Source: Oscillospiraceae bacterium (lineage in GTDB: Bacteria > Bacillota > Clostridia > Oscillospirales > Acutalibacteraceae). From it: a stretch of DNA of 64,000 nucleotides. The translations under genes were made by a program, and so were the position numbers. Numbering within the stretch: the stretch's first letter is position 1; every line of letters begins with the position of its first letter. This document shows, piece after piece, positions 23,927 through 33,167 of the stretch. The stretch lies in NCBI GenBank assembly GCA_015065425.1, contig SVQH01000001.1:1-64000 (forward strand). Reading direction: 5' to 3'. The notes below the pieces were generated by a model. The model did not search any database. It was not told the DNA's origin and worked only from the letters and a program-made list of their open reading frames with translations.

Positions 23927-26005
23927 ATGAATATAAAAAAAGCTTTATCTTTATTTTTAACGGTAATAATGCTGTTATCGGTTATCCCTATTGCATTTGC
24001 GACGGAGCCTGTAGCACTTTCTTCTGATAATGTTGAAGAATGGCCTGTTGTTGAAGGAAAAATATATTTCGGACAAACCATTGGTGAAGTACTTACTCTT
24101 ACTGGCGGAGTTGTAAAACACAACGATACAGTCGTCGAAGGGAGCTTTGAATTTATTGACAACGAGCTGAGACCAACTTATAGCACTTCAAAAAGTGCTG
24201 ATATTAAATTTGTTCCTGCAGATACTGCTGCTTACTCGGGATTTGAAATTACTTCTTGTGCAAATGTTAAATATTCTGTCAACAAAACGACACCGGTATT
24301 TGTTGACGAAAATGATACCGTTCCTATTGCGACAGAGGTTGAAGACGGAGCTAAACTTTCAACTTCAACTCTTTCCGGTGCAGTAACAAAAAATCCTTAC
24401 TATGCCGAAGAATCCAAAATCCTTGCAGGCAAATGGAGATGGGTTACATCTTCTGTAAATGTAACAGCAAGCGGATATTTTCAGGCAAGATTAGTTGTAT
24501 CAGGATATGAATATCTTTATGCTTGGGTTCCCGTGAGAATTGCAGGAGATACTTCTCCTCTTAAATTGCCGACTATAATAAGCGAAAATCCGACTATTGA
24601 ACCTGTTACAATCGGCAGCAAACATTCAACTCTTGTATTGTCCGGCGGTAAAGCAACAGATATTGACGGTAATGAACTCAAAGGCAGTTTCGCTGTTGAA
24701 AGTCCCGATAATCTCGTCTCCACAATGACAGCAAGTGCAAAAATTGTTTTTACTCCGGAAGACACTGCATACTCAACTGCTGTAGTCAGTATATTACTTA
24801 AAGTTAATCCGACAAAAATGAAATTTATTGATTCCGACGGAAATGAAATCGTGCCTGAAATTGAAATTCCATATTCAAGCAGCAAATATTATAACGTACT
24901 TAGCACAATTAAGAGTAAACTTGCACCTTATGCAATTTGTGGTGCAAGTACATTCAATGTTGATTACAGAAATAGTAACGGGGTTACATTACCGGGATTT
25001 AATGATTCTATTCAAATTGGAACTAAAGAAATGCAGGTTTATGCTAAATCTACAAATACGAGTTTTGAACCTGCAATTCTTAGCATCAAAGTGAAAGTAG
25101 TTCCTGCTGAATTTTTGGTGAGCAGAGTAAATTACAGTAACAATAGAATCTTAGTTACATTTTATAACACAACAAAACTTGATGGTGTATTTGAATACTA
25201 TTATGAGGGTAACTTAATCGGAACATCATTAAAGAATTCAGGCTCAACAACGACTTCACTTGCTTGGACTCCTGAAACGAGTGGTATATTTGATATTCTT
25301 ATAAAATATATTCCTGCTGAAAATGACAAATATTTTGTTAACGATATTCAAGTTGATGATATTAGCGTTAATCTTAATAGAAATGTGACTGTTGAGTCTG
25401 CACTTATTAAGCTTAATAACAGATATGAAACAACTTATGATTTCTCATACAACTCGGATGTTACGGTTATTGCAGAAACACATAAAGCATTCGATCATTG
25501 GGAAATAACGGATAAATCAGGAAATGAAGTTGTTCTTGAAAATGTTACTCTTAATACGACATCATTGAAATTTAAAATGCCTGATTTCGATATTTTTATC
25601 AAAGCAGTCGAGATTCAACCGCATAAGGTAATCGTAAAGGATGCTATGATTAAAACACCTCTCGGTTCAGGAAATGAATATAGTTTCTACGAAGGTGAGA
25701 GTGTACAAATTGATTTTTACAGTGAAACGATCACTTCTGAGCTTTTCAACGGATTTGTAATTCTTGATGGCGAGGGTAATGAATACATTCCCGAGGGTAT
25801 GACAGCAGAAGATCTTCTGAATACAACTATTACATTTAATATGCCTGATTTTGATATCACGGTAACTGCAAAAAGTACAGTAACAGACTGTAAATGCATC
25901 TGTCATCACACAAATCCAATAACATCCTTCTTATGGAAAATAATTGCATTCTTTATTCATCTGTTTGGAATAAATTCTGTATGTGCCTGTGGTATAACAC
26001 ATTGA
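23927..26005 (+). CDS. Secreted multi-domain surface protein with Cys/His and hydrophobic C-terminal tail
   Basis: 692 residues. The signal peptide (1-25) ends near IPIAFA. Several beta-rich repeats follow: two with the pattern KGSF...KI-FTPxDTAxYS (about 50-100 and 225-300), MBG-like segments (about 300-490), and two InlB-type B repeats ending in FKMPDFDIFIKA and FNMPDFDITVTA (about 500-650). The last 40 residues (653-692) form an unusual tail: a Cys cluster CKCICHH, an aromatic hydrophobic helix with FLWKIIAFFIHLF, then CACGITH. It is not LPXTG. It may be a retention or cross-linking signal. It is divergent from the LytTR system, which probably controls it. Confidence 0.8.
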   Translation: MNIKKALSLFLTVIMLLSVIPIAFATEPVALSSDNVEEWPVVEGKIYFGQTIGEVLTLTGGVVKHNDTVVEGSFEFIDNELRPTYSTSKSADIKFVPADTAAYSGFEITSCANVKYSVNKTTPVFVDENDTVPIATEVEDGAKLSTSTLSGAVTKNPYYAEESKILAGKWRWVTSSVNVTASGYFQARLVVSGYEYLYAWVPVRIAGDTSPLKLPTIISENPTIEPVTIGSKHSTLVLSGGKATDIDGNELKGSFAVESPDNLVSTMTASAKIVFTPEDTAYSTAVVSILLKVNPTKMKFIDSDGNEIVPEIEIPYSSSKYYNVLSTIKSKLAPYAICGASTFNVDYRNSNGVTLPGFNDSIQIGTKEMQVYAKSTNTSFEPAILSIKVKVVPAEFLVSRVNYSNNRILVTFYNTTKLDGVFEYYYEGNLIGTSLKNSGSTTTSLAWTPETSGIFDILIKYIPAENDKYFVNDIQVDDISVNLNRNVTVESALIKLNNRYETTYDFSYNSDVTVIAETHKAFDHWEITDKSGNEVVLENVTLNTTSLKFKMPDFDIFIKAVEIQPHKVIVKDAMIKTPLGSGNEYSFYEGESVQIDFYSETITSELFNGFVILDGEGNEYIPEGMTAEDLLNTTITFNMPDFDITVTAKSTVTDCKCICHHTNPITSFLWKIIAFFIHLFGINSVCACGITH

Positions 26006-26024
26006 TAGTTTATAAAAGCAAATA

Positions 26025-26070
26025 AATCGACAAGACCTTGAGGGTTTACACTCTCAAGGTCTTGTCGATT
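26025..26070. terminator. Strong bidirectional terminator
   Basis: Perfect 18-base arms (26025-26042 and 26053-26070) with a 10-base loop. It lies between the convergent surface-protein and PH-like genes and overlaps the last codon of the latter. Confidence 0.88.
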
Positions 26071-26497
26071 ATATAATAGTATTCAGATTTTGGTAAAAAT
26101 CAAAGGTTTCGGTTTCTGAGGGCATACTTATAATAAGCGTTTCTCCATCTTTTAGCGTGATAATAATACCTGATTTGCATTTTGTGTAAGAATATCTTGT
26201 ATATTCACCGTACATTCCGCTCTCGAATGAGCCCATTAAAAGCTTTGCTGAGCCGAAACCGAATGTTCGTGAGCCTTTTGAGTCTGTTTCGTTATATTCC
26301 ACAGATTCAATATCACTTAATGATAACGTATATTCAGCCCAATACGGAGAAGATATTTTGAGATATTCTTCGCTTAACGTAAAATTAATATTTCCGGTGT
26401 TATTGATTATTATCACAGCAGAAAAAATCACAACGAGGAAAACAGCAACAAAAATCGTTACATTCCTATCAAAAGAAGATAGCTTTTTATTTGACAT
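26069..26497 (-). CDS. Membrane-anchored PH-like domain protein
   Basis: 142 residues: a short basic N-terminus, one TM helix (about 14-34, VTIFVAVFLVVIFSAVIII), then a compact beta-rich domain (LKISSPYWAEYTLSLSDIESVEY ... GIIITLKDGETLIISMPS) resembling bacterial PH domains. These domains are often found in small membrane proteins of unknown function. It follows the GH78 gene by six bases on the same strand, so it may be co-transcribed with it by position only. Confidence 0.6.
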   Translation of the reverse strand: MSNKKLSSFDRNVTIFVAVFLVVIFSAVIIINNTGNINFTLSEEYLKISSPYWAEYTLSLSDIESVEYNETDSKGSRTFGFGSAKLLMGSFESGMYGEYTRYSYTKCKSGIIITLKDGETLIISMPSETETFDFYQNLNTII

Positions 26498-26503
26498 AAT
26501 CTC

Positions 26504-28660
26504 TTACTTAACGGTGATTTCGCCCGTAACCTCTGTTTTTATGTTCTTGGTGCCGTTTTTATCTGTGTTGATGACAACCGTAATGTTGCCCCACTTTGTT
26601 CTCATTGTGCCTTTGATATTTTTGAGTTCCGGTATATTTGCCGGTTTTATTGTGATTTCCTTATATCCTGCCTTGTCTTCGTATCTTTTAATACCGAGAA
26701 TTTCGGAGAAAAAATATTCTATAACTGCACCAAACATAGGGTGACAGCGGGAATCACATCCATCCCAGTTTTCCCAAAGCGTAGTAGCACCGTGCTTTTT
26801 CATATTATAGAACGAAGATTCTTCTTCATTTACGAGAAGCTTAAATGCTATATCACTTCTGCCGAGCTTGAATAACATTCTGATAACAAGATCAGTTCCG
26901 AAAATACCTGTATCAAAGGTAAGAAGCGTTTCATATTTTTCAATAAAGTTCTTCCGTGTCTTGTCATTTCCGAGTCCGAGATCAAGTGCAAATGCGTCAG
27001 CACCCTGAACTCCCTCAACAAAACTACAGGTATCTTCGTTATAATAATGTTTTATAAGTGCCGATTTACTGTCATTAGCCAGCTTATTATAAACATCGAT
27101 TTCATCATTGAATCCCAGAATTTCAGCGGTTTCAGCAGTCATTTCGGCACATTTTGCAAGGAAATATGTATTAATGAAAGGCTCAGGAATAAGTACTATA
27201 TTCTTCGGAGGACACCAGTCACCGAGGCACCAGCCGCCCGGTTCTTCGCTTGTAACGAGTCCGTCTTCAGTGTGATTTATCATATATTTCAGATATGCCT
27301 TCATAGAGTCATAGGAATCTGAAAGAACGGAAACGTCATCATAGAATTTATAATATCTGTATGGTACTATGCAAACAGCACCGCCCCAGCCGCCGGGACC
27401 GCCGCCACCACCGTAGAAAGGTGCAGTGTGCTGAACATGACCACCGACCTTATCCTGACAGTCTCTTATGTCCGCCATCCATTTTTTATACATTTCCTTT
27501 GCATCAAAAACAGACATTACTGCACCGCACGTCAGTTGTCCGTCACCCGTGTAACCGAGCCTTTCTCTGTGGGGACAGTCTGATGGAATGCAGCCGTGAA
27601 TATTTGCATTCTGAGTTCTTACATAAGCATCAAAAATCCACTGAAGTGTTTCATTATCACAGTTAAAATCAGATGTCTTCTTTATATCGGACTGAATAAC
27701 TCTGTATTCTGTCAAGTGGCAGATTCCTGTGACCTCAATGTATCTTGCGGCGTGCCATGTGAAATGGGGATGAAATTCCTGACCTTTTGCCCTTATATCA
27801 TATACAAAATGGTCTCTCTGCATTCTTGATGTGCCACCCACATAGTGAAACTGCAGACTGCCGTCATCATTGAGTTCATCTGCATAACGAATCGTTGCTC
27901 TTTCATTATTTCTTGCACTGTTTTCAAATACTAATACGGCATATCCTGCGGCAAGTTCACCGATGTCATAAATCTTTTGGTCACCGAATTCATAAATCAC
28001 TTTAGGGGTAATTGTTCTTATAACTTTGTCGGAAGGGAAGAAGCATTCTTCTAAAACGGTATCGGGAGCAAATCTTACCTTTGAATTCTCCCAAGTGCTG
28101 TCGTCAAAGTCTGCATTTTTCCAACCAATAGGATAAACTCTTGCATCGTGATATTCACCGTAATAAAGACTTGTTTCAAGAATATAACTCTTTCTGAATT
28201 TTGTGTTATCGGAAGAAGAGTCAATAAATGTGATATTACCGTTATTATCCGTTAGTTTTACTGAGAAAACAAGAGTATTATCCCCCCAGTAGGGCATGCC
28301 CTCGTTAGGGCTTTCGTGCTGACCGTACCAGCCCGCACCGATGTGCGTTGCAAGAATATTTTTACCGTTATTGACAGAAGCGGTGATATCATATTTATGA
28401 TAATAAATTCTGTGTGAAAGGGTATCAAAAATAGGCATGTGTATTTTTGAAAGGTCTCGCTTTTCATAGTCTGTCATAGCAGGGATAAAATGCTCATCGG
28501 ACACTCTCTTACCGTTTATGAACGCTTCAAAGTAGCCGAGTGCCGTAATATATAGAGTGGCTTCATTTATGTTTTCACAGGTGAATGCAGTTCTCGTAAG
28601 AACAGCATCCATTTCAGGAAAAGTCAGCCAATTACTGTTTGTAAAAATATCAGAATTCAT
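26504..28660 (-). CDS. GH78-type alpha-L-rhamnosidase
   Basis: 718 residues. A rhamnosidase N-terminal beta-sandwich (ALGYFEAFINGKRVSDEHF ... GAGWYGQHE) precedes the (alpha/alpha)6 catalytic domain. The acidic motif DCPHRERLGYTGD carries the general acid and TTLWENWDG the general base Glu, followed by the C-terminal beta domain. There is no signal peptide, so it acts inside the cell on imported rhamnosides such as rhamnogalacturonan fragments or flavonoid glycosides. The GH2 gene is directly upstream; its stop TAA lies in the ribosome-binding site AAAGGATAA of this gene. Confidence 0.93.
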   Translation of the reverse strand: MNSDIFTNSNWLTFPEMDAVLTRTAFTCENINEATLYITALGYFEAFINGKRVSDEHFIPAMTDYEKRDLSKIHMPIFDTLSHRIYYHKYDITASVNNGKNILATHIGAGWYGQHESPNEGMPYWGDNTLVFSVKLTDNNGNITFIDSSSDNTKFRKSYILETSLYYGEYHDARVYPIGWKNADFDDSTWENSKVRFAPDTVLEECFFPSDKVIRTITPKVIYEFGDQKIYDIGELAAGYAVLVFENSARNNERATIRYADELNDDGSLQFHYVGGTSRMQRDHFVYDIRAKGQEFHPHFTWHAARYIEVTGICHLTEYRVIQSDIKKTSDFNCDNETLQWIFDAYVRTQNANIHGCIPSDCPHRERLGYTGDGQLTCGAVMSVFDAKEMYKKWMADIRDCQDKVGGHVQHTAPFYGGGGGPGGWGGAVCIVPYRYYKFYDDVSVLSDSYDSMKAYLKYMINHTEDGLVTSEEPGGWCLGDWCPPKNIVLIPEPFINTYFLAKCAEMTAETAEILGFNDEIDVYNKLANDSKSALIKHYYNEDTCSFVEGVQGADAFALDLGLGNDKTRKNFIEKYETLLTFDTGIFGTDLVIRMLFKLGRSDIAFKLLVNEEESSFYNMKKHGATTLWENWDGCDSRCHPMFGAVIEYFFSEILGIKRYEDKAGYKEITIKPANIPELKNIKGTMRTKWGNITVVINTDKNGTKNIKTEVTGEITVK

Positions 28661-28664
28661 AATT

Positions 28665-31600
28665 TTATCCTTTCGTGGGGATTATTGTAAAGCTGAATTC
28701 CATGATTTCGTCCGCATTAAGTCTGAATTCTTCTCTTGTGTCCGGTCCGCAACTTGAAGAACCTATACCTCTTGTGAATCCGTCTATAGTAAGATATGTA
28801 GTATTCATATCTTTTAAGTCTTCCTGATGCTCTGCTTTATTTATTGCAGATTGGCTCTGGTGATGAACGCTGAAATTAAAGAGGGCATCTCCGAAAATGC
28901 CGACAGAGTTTTCGCCGTCTGTAAGTTTAAGCCATCTTGTGTCGCAATGCATGCCGTTTTCCTGCGGGAAAACATAAGGCTCATACATATCTGCTACCTT
29001 CGCTTCATAAATTCCGACAGGGGACTGTGCCTTGAAATCAGGCATATTCTCAGCTTCTCCTCTGCCGAAATATTTTGCAGTATCAAAGCTTCTGTCAAGT
29101 TCAAGTGTTACACCGAAACGGGGAATATCTGAAGCAGCCTCAGGAGAAAGCTTTCTTAATACTGTCTTTATTTCCATAGCTCCGAGAGATGAAATTACAT
29201 ATTTGATAAACCAACTGTACATAGCTTTTCTCTTGTGCTTCATGGTAAAAAGAACATCAATTTCAATTTCACCATCTTCAATGGAAGCTGAGAAATGTTC
29301 AAGATTCTTTTTAAGCTTATCAAGTCCGCTCTCTGCCCACTTATCTCTCATTTTGGCATCGTTATCAATAAGTGCTCTGTAAAGGTTAAGATTGATTCCC
29401 TTATTTTCTGTCGGCGACTGATTGAGAATCTCTTTATCGTTTACAATGTAAGAGGTAAGCTCACCTGTAGTACCGTCAAAGGTCGCTTTTCCGTTATCGT
29501 AGATAACAGTGAGAATACCGTTTTCGGATTCAGCGGAAATTTTGCTTCCGATTTCAATATCGTATTCACAGTCGGAAACGGCGAGCTCAATCTGTTCAAC
29601 TGCAATTTCAAGTCCTGTTTCCTTGTCGGAATAAATAAAGTTGATATAGCAGTCAGAACCCTTTTGAAGTTTAACATCGGCAAGTGTTACTTCTGCAGAT
29701 TTCATAGCTTCAATATCAAGGTCAATGTTTCCCTTAACTGTAGAAACTCCGTTTACCTGATAATCATATTCTATTGAGATATATGACGAATCACGGAAGC
29801 GGTTTGTGTTTGTAAATGTAAATTTACCGTCGCCATTATATTCAGCACGAAGAGGTCTGTATACCACTTTCATACACTTAGCACCCGTGTGAAGTCTTCT
29901 GTCTGCATACATCAGACCGTCAACACAGAAATGACCGTCGTGCTGTTTTTCTCCGTGGTCACCGCCGTAGGTATATTTATACTTATATTTCTTGTCGTTT
30001 TCATCATGATAAACCGCATGATCTGCCCATTCCCAGATACATCCGCCCATGGAATTGTCCCATTTGTAGAACAAATCCCAGTATTCCTCAAGATTTCCCG
30101 GACCCACACCCATTGCATGTGCATATTCGCAGAGATAGAAGGGATATTTACCATATTCCTTGCAGAGATACTTTCTGTCGTCAAGCTCTCTGATTCTCTT
30201 ATTTTTTATCATTGCTTCAATATCCTCAGTACTTGTGTACATTTCGGATATAACATCATAATGGAAACGCTTTGTTCTGACAACACCCTCATAATGTACG
30301 GGAACGGGAGTACCTGTTGATTTTAAGAACTGATAGCATTTATCGTGGCATTTATATCCGCCCGCTTCATTACCTAATGACCACATAAGAATTGAGGGAT
30401 GATTTCTGTCACGGAAATACATTCTCTTAACTCTGTCAACATAGTGTTTTGCCCATTTGAGGTCGTGGCTTATACGGCTCACATCGTCAAACATTTCACC
30501 GCAGCCGTGAGTTTCAATGTCGGCTTCGTCAATAACATAAAGACCGTTTATGTCGCAAAGAGTGATAAAATAAGGATCGGGGGGATAGTGAGATGTTCTG
30601 ACACCGTTGCAGTTTAATTCTTTCATAAGACGGACATCTCTTTCCATATCCTCAAGTGACATGGAATATCCCTTATAAAGGTCCGTATCGTGATGGTTTA
30701 CACCTTTTACTTTGATAGGCTTGTCATTTATATAGAAAACACCGTTTTCAATCTTTATTGTCTTAAAGCCCACAAACTGTCTGACACACATTTCTTCCTT
30801 ACCGTCTTTGATTACGGTAAGATAGAGTGCATAGCAGGTGGGAATTTCTGCATTCCATTCCTTAACAGTAAGGCTTTTGAACGAAATTTCTTTTTCGCCC
30901 TTTACTTCTTTTTCGGCAATAAGATTCTTTTCCTTATCGTAAAGCTCTGCTTTTACCGTGCAGTTTTTGTCGTCGCCAAGTATTGTTTTTACAGTGAGAT
31001 TATAGCCCTTATTTACTTTTTCAGTAACAGCTTCAAAATCATATATGTAATTGTCAGGGTAATTGTAAAGAAGCACATCACGGAAAATTCCATTTTCGCG
31101 GAACATATCCTGACATTCAAGGAAAGTGCCGTTACACCACTTGAACATAACAACCAGAAGCTCATTTGTGCCTTCTATAAGAAGGGAAGTTATATCAAAT
31201 TCAGCGGTGTTATGAGAGCCTTCGGAATATCCGACAAACTTTCCGTTTACATAAAGTGAAAGGTTATTTGAAACACCGAGGAAAGAAATGATATGCTTTG
31301 TCGAAAGCTTTTCAATTTCAACTGTTTTTCTGTAAACACCAACAGGCATATCTGAGGGGATTTCGGGGGCAATTGTTTTTATTTCATAGGGACAGTTGAG
31401 ATAAACGGGTTCCTGATAGCCCGTTCTCTGCCAGTCAGAGGGAACAACTACCGTATCAAATTTTGTTTTGAGAGTATCAAGCTTATCTGGTACATTGTTT
31501 ATGGATTTATAAAATTTGAAATTCCATTCTCCTGAAAGAACGGTAACAATATCTGAAGAATAGCGTTCTTTTTTGAAGCACATTTCCTTAAGAACTTCGG

Positions 31601-31706
31601 AACTTCCGTAAGACACGGCATAAGCTCTCGGAGGGAGTTTATTTTTTTCAAACACTGAGAAATTATTGTGAATGTTCTTGATGATCTGATATTTCAATTC
31701 GTTCAT
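28665..31706 (-). CDS. GH2 beta-galactosidase (LacZ type)
   Basis: 1013 residues, full LacZ length. Domain order: sugar-binding jelly roll, Ig-like domain, TIM barrel (WSLGNEAGG with the acid/base Glu, LCEYAHAMG with the nucleophile Glu, GGCIWEWADH), Ig-like domain and C-terminal beta-sandwich (bgal small chain). It hydrolyses terminal beta-galactosides. There is no signal peptide. It is the first gene of a GH2-GH78 pair, suggesting joint attack on galactose- and rhamnose-containing oligosaccharides from pectin. Confidence 0.95.
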   Translation of the reverse strand: MNELKYQIIKNIHNNFSVFEKNKLPPRAYAVSYGSSEVLKEMCFKKERYSSDIVTVLSGEWNFKFYKSINNVPDKLDTLKTKFDTVVVPSDWQRTGYQEPVYLNCPYEIKTIAPEIPSDMPVGVYRKTVEIEKLSTKHIISFLGVSNNLSLYVNGKFVGYSEGSHNTAEFDITSLLIEGTNELLVVMFKWCNGTFLECQDMFRENGIFRDVLLYNYPDNYIYDFEAVTEKVNKGYNLTVKTILGDDKNCTVKAELYDKEKNLIAEKEVKGEKEISFKSLTVKEWNAEIPTCYALYLTVIKDGKEEMCVRQFVGFKTIKIENGVFYINDKPIKVKGVNHHDTDLYKGYSMSLEDMERDVRLMKELNCNGVRTSHYPPDPYFITLCDINGLYVIDEADIETHGCGEMFDDVSRISHDLKWAKHYVDRVKRMYFRDRNHPSILMWSLGNEAGGYKCHDKCYQFLKSTGTPVPVHYEGVVRTKRFHYDVISEMYTSTEDIEAMIKNKRIRELDDRKYLCKEYGKYPFYLCEYAHAMGVGPGNLEEYWDLFYKWDNSMGGCIWEWADHAVYHDENDKKYKYKYTYGGDHGEKQHDGHFCVDGLMYADRRLHTGAKCMKVVYRPLRAEYNGDGKFTFTNTNRFRDSSYISIEYDYQVNGVSTVKGNIDLDIEAMKSAEVTLADVKLQKGSDCYINFIYSDKETGLEIAVEQIELAVSDCEYDIEIGSKISAESENGILTVIYDNGKATFDGTTGELTSYIVNDKEILNQSPTENKGINLNLYRALIDNDAKMRDKWAESGLDKLKKNLEHFSASIEDGEIEIDVLFTMKHKRKAMYSWFIKYVISSLGAMEIKTVLRKLSPEAASDIPRFGVTLELDRSFDTAKYFGRGEAENMPDFKAQSPVGIYEAKVADMYEPYVFPQENGMHCDTRWLKLTDGENSVGIFGDALFNFSVHHQSQSAINKAEHQEDLKDMNTTYLTIDGFTRGIGSSSCGPDTREEFRLNADEIMEFSFTIIPTKG

Positions 31707-31842
31707 CCTTTCATTTTTATTATTAATTATATGCTATCACATAATATTTTCAATAACAACTGTTTTTTCTTATTTTGTTTGACAAATCATATAATTTGTA
31801 TAATAATATATATCAGTAATTTGTGTATTTATGGAGGTAATT

Positions 31843-32589
31843 ATGAACAGAAGACCATTAATCAGATTTTTCATCATATTAATTGTTATGATTACTGTTT
31901 TTTCTTTTGCATCATGTAAAGATGACAAAAACGAGGAAAGCACCACAGGGTATTCATATAATCCCGTGGGAAGTGAAACTACAGAAGTTCCGTCAACCGA
32001 CAGTACAGCGGGAGACGTTATTAATATTGATGACTCCTGGATGAAAAATTTCCATGTAAAATACAGATACTATAATCCCGAGCAGAGTGTAACCACCATG
32101 AATATAGAGGAAAAGAAATCTGCAGGTGCATTCACTGTTGAATATCTTGACACAAACTCTATACTGTATTATAAAGCAAACGGAATGGATACCGATTATT
32201 ATGTTATAATCAACAATGAGGAAGAACAGGTCCATTCGGTTCTTAAAAATAAAAAATTCAGCAGTCTTTCAAGTATGTTTATGAAACTAAGTGAAGTAAA
32301 TGCTGATTTGCCGACGCAAAGTAATGTGCTTTACATGTATGATGAGGAAGTTGCAGGAAGAAACTGCCATAAGTATATCCAGAGAGCATATTCTGACGGT
32401 AAACTTACTCAGTCCGTTTATGTTTGGATAGATGTACAATACGGGTTTGCTGCAAGATGCGAAGCTTATGATGAATCAAATAATCTTACGCTTATGTGGG
32501 ATATTGAATCTTTTGAAACAGGCACTCTGACTGATGAAGATGTGTTTATTGATATTTCAGAATATGCTTTTAAGGAGAATGTAGGATGA
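31843..32589 (+). CDS. Lipoprotein, unknown function
   Basis: 248 residues with a type II signal peptide and lipobox FASC (Cys about residue 24), followed by a Ser/Thr/Glu-rich linker. The rest (about 60-248) is a single mixed alpha/beta domain not recognised, somewhat like LolA/LppX-type lipoprotein domains. ATG at 31843 was chosen because GGAGGT lies six bases upstream. Its stop overlaps the next start as ATGA, coupling it to a HAD phosphatase gene. Confidence 0.8.
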   Translation: MNRRPLIRFFIILIVMITVFSFASCKDDKNEESTTGYSYNPVGSETTEVPSTDSTAGDVINIDDSWMKNFHVKYRYYNPEQSVTTMNIEEKKSAGAFTVEYLDTNSILYYKANGMDTDYYVIINNEEEQVHSVLKNKKFSSLSSMFMKLSEVNADLPTQSNVLYMYDEEVAGRNCHKYIQRAYSDGKLTQSVYVWIDVQYGFAARCEAYDESNNLTLMWDIESFETGTLTDEDVFIDISEYAFKENVG

Positions 32590-33155
32590 ATGTATACGAT
32601 TTTGACAATACAATATATAAGGGAGAAAGTGTACTGCACTTCTTCTTCTATTACGTAAAAAAAACACCTTATTTACTTAAATATATTCCGAGAGTATTCT
32701 ATGCATTAATAAAATATAAGGCGGGAAAAATCACAGTTGAACAGGCACTTGAAAACTATGCTCCAATGGTAGAGGAGTATTTCAGAAGCATACCCGACAT
32801 ACGGGCTGATGCTGTTGATTTTTGGGACAAGCATATACATAATATTAAACCATTTTATGAAGATATACGTAAAGATGACGATGTAATAGTTACAGGCTCG
32901 CCTGAAATTACAATACAGGAAGTTTGCAACAGACTTGGCATAAAGCATTGTGTCGGAAGTATTATTGACGAAGAAAGCGGAAAAATTAAAAGATTATGCA
33001 TACGTTCAAGAAAGGTACCTGCTTTCTTAGAGGCTTTTCCTGATGCTGAAATTGAGAACTTTTACACCGATTCGCCTAAAAACGATGCACCTCTTATTGA
33101 GCTCTCTAAACACGCGTATCATGTAAAAGGTAACAAAATTATCAAAATCAAATAA
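32586..33155 (+). CDS. HAD superfamily hydrolase (subfamily IB-like)
   Basis: 189 residues. Motif I is DFDNTIYKGES (nucleophile Asp, DxDxT type), motif II is VTGSPE, and motif III/IV is FYTDSPKNDAPLI. A helical cap lies between motifs I and II. The arrangement is that of phosphoserine phosphatase-like or PAP2-partner HAD-IB enzymes acting on small phosphate esters. It is translationally coupled to the lipoprotein and followed 12 bases later by the GH127 gene. The substrate is unknown. Confidence 0.85.
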   Translation: MNVYDFDNTIYKGESVLHFFFYYVKKTPYLLKYIPRVFYALIKYKAGKITVEQALENYAPMVEEYFRSIPDIRADAVDFWDKHIHNIKPFYEDIRKDDDVIVTGSPEITIQEVCNRLGIKHCVGSIIDEESGKIKRLCIRSRKVPAFLEAFPDAEIENFYTDSPKNDAPLIELSKHAYHVKGNKIIKIK

Positions 33156-33167
33156 TGAGGAATTTAT

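Noticed and set aside
29441-29683. 80-codon frame within the GH2 gene and similar frames over GH78, GH38 and GH127
   Set aside because: Shadow frames of long glycosidase genes with complete active-site motifs.
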